Of a stretch of DNA of 9,805 nucleotides, positions 6,131 to 9,805 are shown one piece after another (positions within the stretch are counted from its first letter, which is position 1; every line of letters begins with the position of its first letter). Below the pieces are notes generated by a model. The model searched no databases, was not told the origin of the DNA, and saw only the letters and a program-made list of their open reading frames with translations. Source of the stretch: an uncultured Oscillospiraceae bacterium (GTDB taxonomy: Bacteria > Bacillota > Clostridia > Oscillospirales > Acutalibacteraceae); contig URYX01000052.1 in NCBI GenBank assembly GCA_900552225.1, positions 1-9,805 on the forward strand, read 5' to 3'. Made by a program: the position numbers and the translations under genes.

Positions 6131-7147
6131 TCAGGCGGCGAGCACGAACAGCGCCGCCGCGCAGCAGATCAGCGTGATGGCGGAAAAGACACAGACGATT
6201 TTGTTTTCCTTCCAGCCGCACATCTCAAAGTGATGGTGAATCGGGCTCATTTTGAACAGCCGCTTGCCGTGGGTCAGCTTAAAATAACTCACCTGTAGGA
6301 TTACCGAAAGGGTGTCCAAAATATACGCGATGCCGAACGGAATGAGCAAAAAGGGGTGTCCGATGCCGAAGGCAAGCGCACAGAGTGCCCCGCCGATGAA
6401 CAGCGAGCCGGTGTCGCCCATAAACACCTTGGCCGGATGGATGTTGTATACGAGAAAGGCCGCGAGTGCACCGGCCAGGGCCGCCGCGTACAGGCTCTGT
6501 CCGTAGGAATAGGTGATGCCGCCCGCCACGAGGAAGGAGAGCACCACGATCAGACTGACCGAGGCGCACAGACCGTCGATGCCGTCGTTCAGGTTGACGG
6601 CGTTGGTGGTGCCCGCCACAACGAGGATGCACAGCGGCACAAACCACCAGCCGAGAGAGACGGTGCCGACAAACGGCACAAAAATCTCATCGGCCTCCGT
6701 CAGATGCAGCAGCACGGCGTAAGCGCCGCCGGCCAGAAGCTGCATTCCCATTTTCTGCCGGCTGGTCAGCCCGAGATTGCGCTTTTTCACGACCTTGATG
6801 TAATCGTCCGCAAAGCCGATCATCCCGCAGCAGAGGGACAGCCCGAGGCCGGCGAACAGCCGTACCTGCGTCGGGCGGGGCTCCTGCAGGAAGCCCGCAT
6901 GGCAGACCGTCTCGCTGAATACAAAGGCGATCAGGAAGCAGACAAAGGAGCCGATGATGAACATGAATCCGCCCATGGTGGGGGTGCCCTGCTTGTTCTT
7001 GTGCCAGGAGGGGCCGATGTCCAGGATGGTCTGCCCGAATTTGAGCTTGTGCAGCAGCGGCAGCAGCCTGCGCCCGAGCAGCAGCGTGACGCACAGGCTG
7101 AGCAGTACGGTGCCTGCCAGCACGGCGGTAAAGGTGGTGACTGTCAT
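6131..7147 (-). CDS. mraY: Phospho-MurNAc-pentapeptide transferase MraY
   Basis: Integral membrane enzyme that transfers phospho-MurNAc-pentapeptide to undecaprenyl phosphate, making lipid I. The 338 residues are rich in membrane segments. They carry the family motifs in order: KQGTPTMGG (52-60), the aspartate pair in FADDYIKV (Asp114-Asp115), NAVNLNDGIDGL (182-193), FMGDTGS with Asp245, and SPIHHHFEMCGW with the histidine triad at 304-306. The aspartates coordinate magnesium in the active site. The ATG at 7147 overlaps the murE stop as ATGA, and a GGGAG site lies eight bases before it inside murE, so its translation is probably coupled to murE. In many Clostridia murF lies before mraY and murD after it; neither is here. 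Confidence 0.97.
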   Translation of the reverse strand: MTVTTFTAVLAGTVLLSLCVTLLLGRRLLPLLHKLKFGQTILDIGPSWHKNKQGTPTMGGFMFIIGSFVCFLIAFVFSETVCHAGFLQEPRPTQVRLFAGLGLSLCCGMIGFADDYIKVVKKRNLGLTSRQKMGMQLLAGGAYAVLLHLTEADEIFVPFVGTVSLGWWFVPLCILVVAGTTNAVNLNDGIDGLCASVSLIVVLSFLVAGGITYSYGQSLYAAALAGALAAFLVYNIHPAKVFMGDTGSLFIGGALCALAFGIGHPFLLIPFGIAYILDTLSVILQVSYFKLTHGKRLFKMSPIHHHFEMCGWKENKIVCVFSAITLICCAAALFVLAA

Positions 7148-8592
7148 ACTTTCAACTCCCGTTTACTGGTCATTCCGAGCGCTTTGGCAACTTCCTCGCG
7201 TTCGTCCAAATGGAGAATACCGGTGCGTAGCACCTGGTAGGTCTCGTGCCCCTTGCCGGCCAGCAGCACCGTGTCGCCCGGCTGCGCCTGCGTGACGGCG
7301 TAGCGGATGGCCTCCCGCCGATCGGCAAACACGGCGTAGGCGGCACCGTCCGGAACGCCGGGCAGCACCTCCTCGATGATGGCCATCGGGTCCTCATGCC
7401 GCGGATTGTCCGAGGTGATGACCGACAGGTCCGAATACCGTGCGGCGATGGCGCCCATCTGCGGCCGCTTGCCGCGGTCGCGTTCGCCGGCGCAGCCGTA
7501 GACGGTAATCAGACGCCCGGCGGTGCTCTCCCGCAGCGTCTGGCAAATCTTCTCGAGTCCGTCCGGCGTATGGGCGTAGTCGATGACGACGGTGAAGCCG
7601 CGGCCGGTCGGGACGACCTCGGCGCGGCCCTTGACGCCGCGGACCGAGGCCAGCGCCTGACGCGCGGTGTCAAACGGGACGCCGAGGGCGAGCGCACAGG
7701 TCAGCACGCCGAGCGAGTTGTAGGCCGAAAACCGTCCGGGAATGCCGAGCGTGATATCTCCCTCGGCCCCCTCTCCCTGCACGTGGTAGGAGATGCCGTC
7801 CGGGAGGCAGACGAGACGGCTGCCGCGGCAGCCGCCCGGGCAGTCCGTGTCCAGACCGTAGGGAATCACGGGGCAGGGCAGCCCCTCGGCCATGGCCGGA
7901 TACCACGGATCGTCGGCGTTGAGAATGCTGAGCCGGCTGTGCAGGAACAGCTCCTTCTTGGCCGCGCAGTAGTTTTCCATGGTTTTATGGTAATCGAGAT
8001 GATCCTGCGTCAGATTGGTGAAAATTGAGGCATCAAAGGTGAGATGGGCAACCCGCTTCTGCGCCAGGGCGTGTGAGGAGACCTCCATCACGACGTCGGT
8101 GCAGCCGGCATCCGCCATCAGCGCGAAAATGCTTTGCAGCTCATAGGCCTCGGGCGTGGTGTGGCAGGCGGGCAGCAGCTGCTGCCCGATCATATTCTGA
8201 ATGGTGCCGATCAGCCCGACCTTGCGGCCGCAGGCCTCCAGAATCTGCTTGAGCATGTAGGTGGAGGAGGTTTTTCCGTTGGTGCCGGTGATGCCGATCA
8301 GCCGCATACGCTCGGTGGGACGGCCGAACCAGTTTTCCGCCATCGCGGCCCAGGCATCCCGCGTATCCGCAACGAGCACCTGCCCCGGCAGCCCGAGGTC
8401 GCGTTCGACGATCAGCGCCGCCGCGCCCTTGTCCAGGGCGGCTTTGGCAAAGCGGTGGCCGTCTACGGCCACGCCGTTGATGCAGACAAAGGCGAAGCCG
8501 GGCTCCACGCGGCGCGAGTCGCAGGCGATACCGCTGATTTCTTTGTCCTCCCCGGGGACGGCAACGTCCCGCAGTACATCGGATAGCTTCAA
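7144..8592 (-). CDS. murE: UDP-MurNAc-tripeptide ligase MurE, predicted meso-DAP-adding
   Basis: Cytoplasmic ATP-dependent Mur ligase that adds the third residue to UDP-MurNAc-L-Ala-D-Glu. The 482 residues show the usual three domains. A UDP-binding N-terminal part comes first, then a central ATPase with GITGTNGKTS (100-109), TTPEA (145-149), EVSSHAL (170-176), HLDYH (198-202) and the carbamylated lysine at 212 in AKKELF. The C-terminal domain contains HTPDGL (341-346), DNPR (395-398) and GKGHETYQ (446-453). DNPR with Glu450 is the established signature of meso-diaminopimelate selectivity; lysine-adding enzymes differ there. The start is TTG at 8592: AGGAGG (8601-8606) is exactly eight bases upstream and MKLSDVL fits the family N-terminus. 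It begins 15 bp after the PBP stop and overlaps mraY by four bases. Confidence 0.97.
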   Translation of the reverse strand: MKLSDVLRDVAVPGEDKEISGIACDSRRVEPGFAFVCINGVAVDGHRFAKAALDKGAAALIVERDLGLPGQVLVADTRDAWAAMAENWFGRPTERMRLIGITGTNGKTSSTYMLKQILEACGRKVGLIGTIQNMIGQQLLPACHTTPEAYELQSIFALMADAGCTDVVMEVSSHALAQKRVAHLTFDASIFTNLTQDHLDYHKTMENYCAAKKELFLHSRLSILNADDPWYPAMAEGLPCPVIPYGLDTDCPGGCRGSRLVCLPDGISYHVQGEGAEGDITLGIPGRFSAYNSLGVLTCALALGVPFDTARQALASVRGVKGRAEVVPTGRGFTVVIDYAHTPDGLEKICQTLRESTAGRLITVYGCAGERDRGKRPQMGAIAARYSDLSVITSDNPRHEDPMAIIEEVLPGVPDGAAYAVFADRREAIRYAVTQAQPGDTVLLAGKGHETYQVLRTGILHLDEREEVAKALGMTSKRELKV

Positions 8593-8600
8593 AAGAGACT

Positions 8601-8606
8601 CCTCCT
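8601..8606 (-). promoter_or_regulatory. Ribosome binding site that fixes the murE TTG start
   Basis: A full AGGAGG core lies eight bases before the TTG codon at 8592-8590, starting within a few bases of the preceding PBP stop codon. No ATG or GTG in frame nearby has a site of comparable quality, so this ribosome binding site decides the start. A strong site paired with a weak initiation codon is often a way to set a moderate translation level. Confidence 0.8.
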
Positions 8607-8607
8607 C

Positions 8608-9805
8608 TTATTCGATGGTGTCTTCATAAATAAAAGTGACCTGCAGGACGGTGCCCGGCTTGACGGCTTCTCTGGCCGCGATGCTCTGCGAGCGGACCAC
8701 GGCCTCGCCGCTGTCCAGCCCGATGCCGGAGATCTGCAGATTCAGGCGCGCTGCCGCTGCCGCGGCGTTGGCCTGTGACAGGGTGAGCCCTTCAAAGTTC
8801 GGAACGGTGGTAGTAGTATCCACGGAATCCTCATCGGTATACAGCACCACCATGCCGCCCTTCGGGATAGTGCTTCCCGCTTCGGGAATCTGGCGGATGA
8901 CGGTCTGTCCGCTACCGACCACGGAATAGGAGAGCTCGCTGTTGGTCAGTGTCGCGGTGGCCACCGAAACCTCCTTGTCGGTGATATTCGGGGTCACCGT
9001 GCTGAGATTGGCCAGCTCCTCCTCCGTATACTGCGGTTCGATGCCGAGATAGGGAAGCGTCTCGGCCAGTACCTTTTGGCAGACAGGCCCCGACACGGCG
9101 CTGCCGTAGCGGTTGCTGCTGTGCGGTTCGTCTACAATGGTCAGCACGGCAATTTCGGGATCGTCCGACGGCGCAAAGCAGCCGAAGGAGGCCCATACGT
9201 TGTGCTCGGCCAGCGTTTCTGTTTTATCCGAGGTGCCGGATTTTCCGGCGACCCGGTATCCTGCCACGTAGACGTTTTTGGAGCCGCCGCCCTTGACGGC
9301 CTCGGCCAGCATTCCGGTCACCGTGCGGGAAGTTTCGGTGGAGATCACCTGACGCTTGACGGTGGGGGAGGTGGTGCTGACTACGTTGCCGGAGGGATCG
9401 ACAATCTGCTGCACCACATAGGGCTGCATCAGATAGCCACCGTTGGCTACGGCGGAAATGGCGGTAATCATCTGGATCGGCGTAATCTTGAAGGTCTGGC
9501 CCATGGAGGAGGTGGATACGTCCAGCACGGTCATATCGTCTCCGTGGTACAGGGCGGAGGTGACGCGGAACTCGCTGAGCATATCGATGCCCGTCGGCTC
9601 CGTAAAGCCGAAACCGACAAAATATTTGAAGAATTTATGGGTTCCGATGGCCTGGCCGAGCTTGACAAAGGCCGGGTTGCAGGAATGAGAGATGATGTCC
9701 GCAAAGCTCTGATTGCCGTGGCCGTAGATGTTCCAGCAGCTGATCTTTTCGCCGCTGACGACGACATAGCCGGGGCAATAGAACATGTCGGCCGTCGGCT
9801 GGATG
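8608..9805 (-). CDS. Class B penicillin-binding protein (PBP2B/SpoVD-type) with two PASTA domains, N-terminus cut off
   Basis: Septal D,D-transpeptidase that crosslinks glycan strands made by FtsW, and a beta-lactam target. About 398 C-terminal residues are visible; the frame runs off the right edge with no start. The N-terminal membrane anchor, dimerisation domain and the SxxK nucleophile motif lie outside. Seen here, counting from the first complete codon, are FYCPGY (about 8-13), the SxN motif as SHSCN with SCN at 41-43, and the KSGT form of the KTG motif at 188-191 in AGKSGTSD. Two PASTA domains follow, about 270-325 and 332-392, the second starting VPNFEGLTLSQAN. One PASTA domain is typical of B. 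subtilis SpoVD and two of PBP2B, so this may be the vegetative division PBP. A methionine codon at 9786 is internal. It heads the visible operon, 15 bp before murE. Confidence 0.94.
   Translation of the reverse strand, partial: IQPTADMFYCPGYVVVSGEKISCWNIYGHGNQSFADIISHSCNPAFVKLGQAIGTHKFFKYFVGFGFTEPTGIDMLSEFRVTSALYHGDDMTVLDVSTSSMGQTFKITPIQMITAISAVANGGYLMQPYVVQQIVDPSGNVVSTTSPTVKRQVISTETSRTVTGMLAEAVKGGGSKNVYVAGYRVAGKSGTSDKTETLAEHNVWASFGCFAPSDDPEIAVLTIVDEPHSSNRYGSAVSGPVCQKVLAETLPYLGIEPQYTEEELANLSTVTPNITDKEVSVATATLTNSELSYSVVGSGQTVIRQIPEAGSTIPKGGMVVLYTDEDSVDTTTTVPNFEGLTLSQANAAAAAARLNLQISGIGLDSGEAVVRSQSIAAREAVKPGTVLQVTFIYEDTIE

Noticed and set aside
8608..9786. PBP starting at the methionine codon at 9786
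   Set aside because: The frame stays open upstream to the window edge (Ile-Gln-Pro-Thr-Ala-Asp before the Met), and a functional PBP needs the SxxK motif and N-terminal domains that lie further upstream.
111..9805. A novel defence, mobile or biosynthetic system hidden in the window
   Set aside because: Every frame of substance is a known cell-wall or division protein with intact motifs, and the gaps are 5-197 bp with only small regulatory-type structures.

Overview
This window is a housekeeping cell-division and peptidoglycan-synthesis (dcw) cluster. All eight genes lie on the minus strand, so transcription runs from right to left in these coordinates. By eye the DNA is about 60% G+C. Gene order (PBP-murE-mraY-ftsW-murG-murA-divIB-ftsZ), the PASTA-bearing class B PBP, a MurE with the meso-diaminopimelate signature DNPR, Gram-positive-type DivIB and good Shine-Dalgarno sites all point to a Gram-positive Firmicute of the class Clostridia. 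An Oscillospiraceae-like gut lineage is my best guess from the overall feel of FtsZ and MraY; the sequence does not prove it. No mobile element, CRISPR array, tRNA or rRNA is visible.

Layout in the direction of transcription. The right edge cuts a class B penicillin-binding protein with two C-terminal PASTA domains (from 9805 down to 8608). Next come murE (8592-7144, TTG start), mraY (7147-6131, overlapping the murE stop by ATGA), ftsW/spoVE (6078-4882), murG (real start probably ATG at 4876), murA (3631-2369, GTG start), divIB/ftsQ (2308-1388) and ftsZ (1190-111). A rho-independent terminator at about 59-93 follows ftsZ. Spacing is tight from the PBP to murG, which suggests one operon with translational coupling. 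Looser gaps lie before murA (117 bp), divIB (60 bp) and ftsZ (197 bp). The ftsZ gap holds a plausible sigma-A promoter and a GC-rich hairpin in a leader of about 125 nt.

How the genes work together. MurA makes the first committed step to UDP-MurNAc, and MurE adds the third stem-peptide residue, predicted to be meso-DAP. MraY transfers the finished pentapeptide precursor to the lipid carrier (lipid I), and MurG adds GlcNAc (lipid II). FtsW polymerises glycan strands and the class B PBP crosslinks them at the septum. DivIB stabilises the division complex and FtsZ builds the ring. murF, murD, murC and ftsA, which often sit in such clusters, are absent from this stretch.

The first 29 bases are not genomic. 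They match the Illumina Nextera/Tn5 read-1 adapter, so the contig ends at an untrimmed tagmentation adapter. I found no undescribed system here; the items worth a second look are the adapter, start-codon corrections, the missing mur genes and a few regulatory or structural elements.
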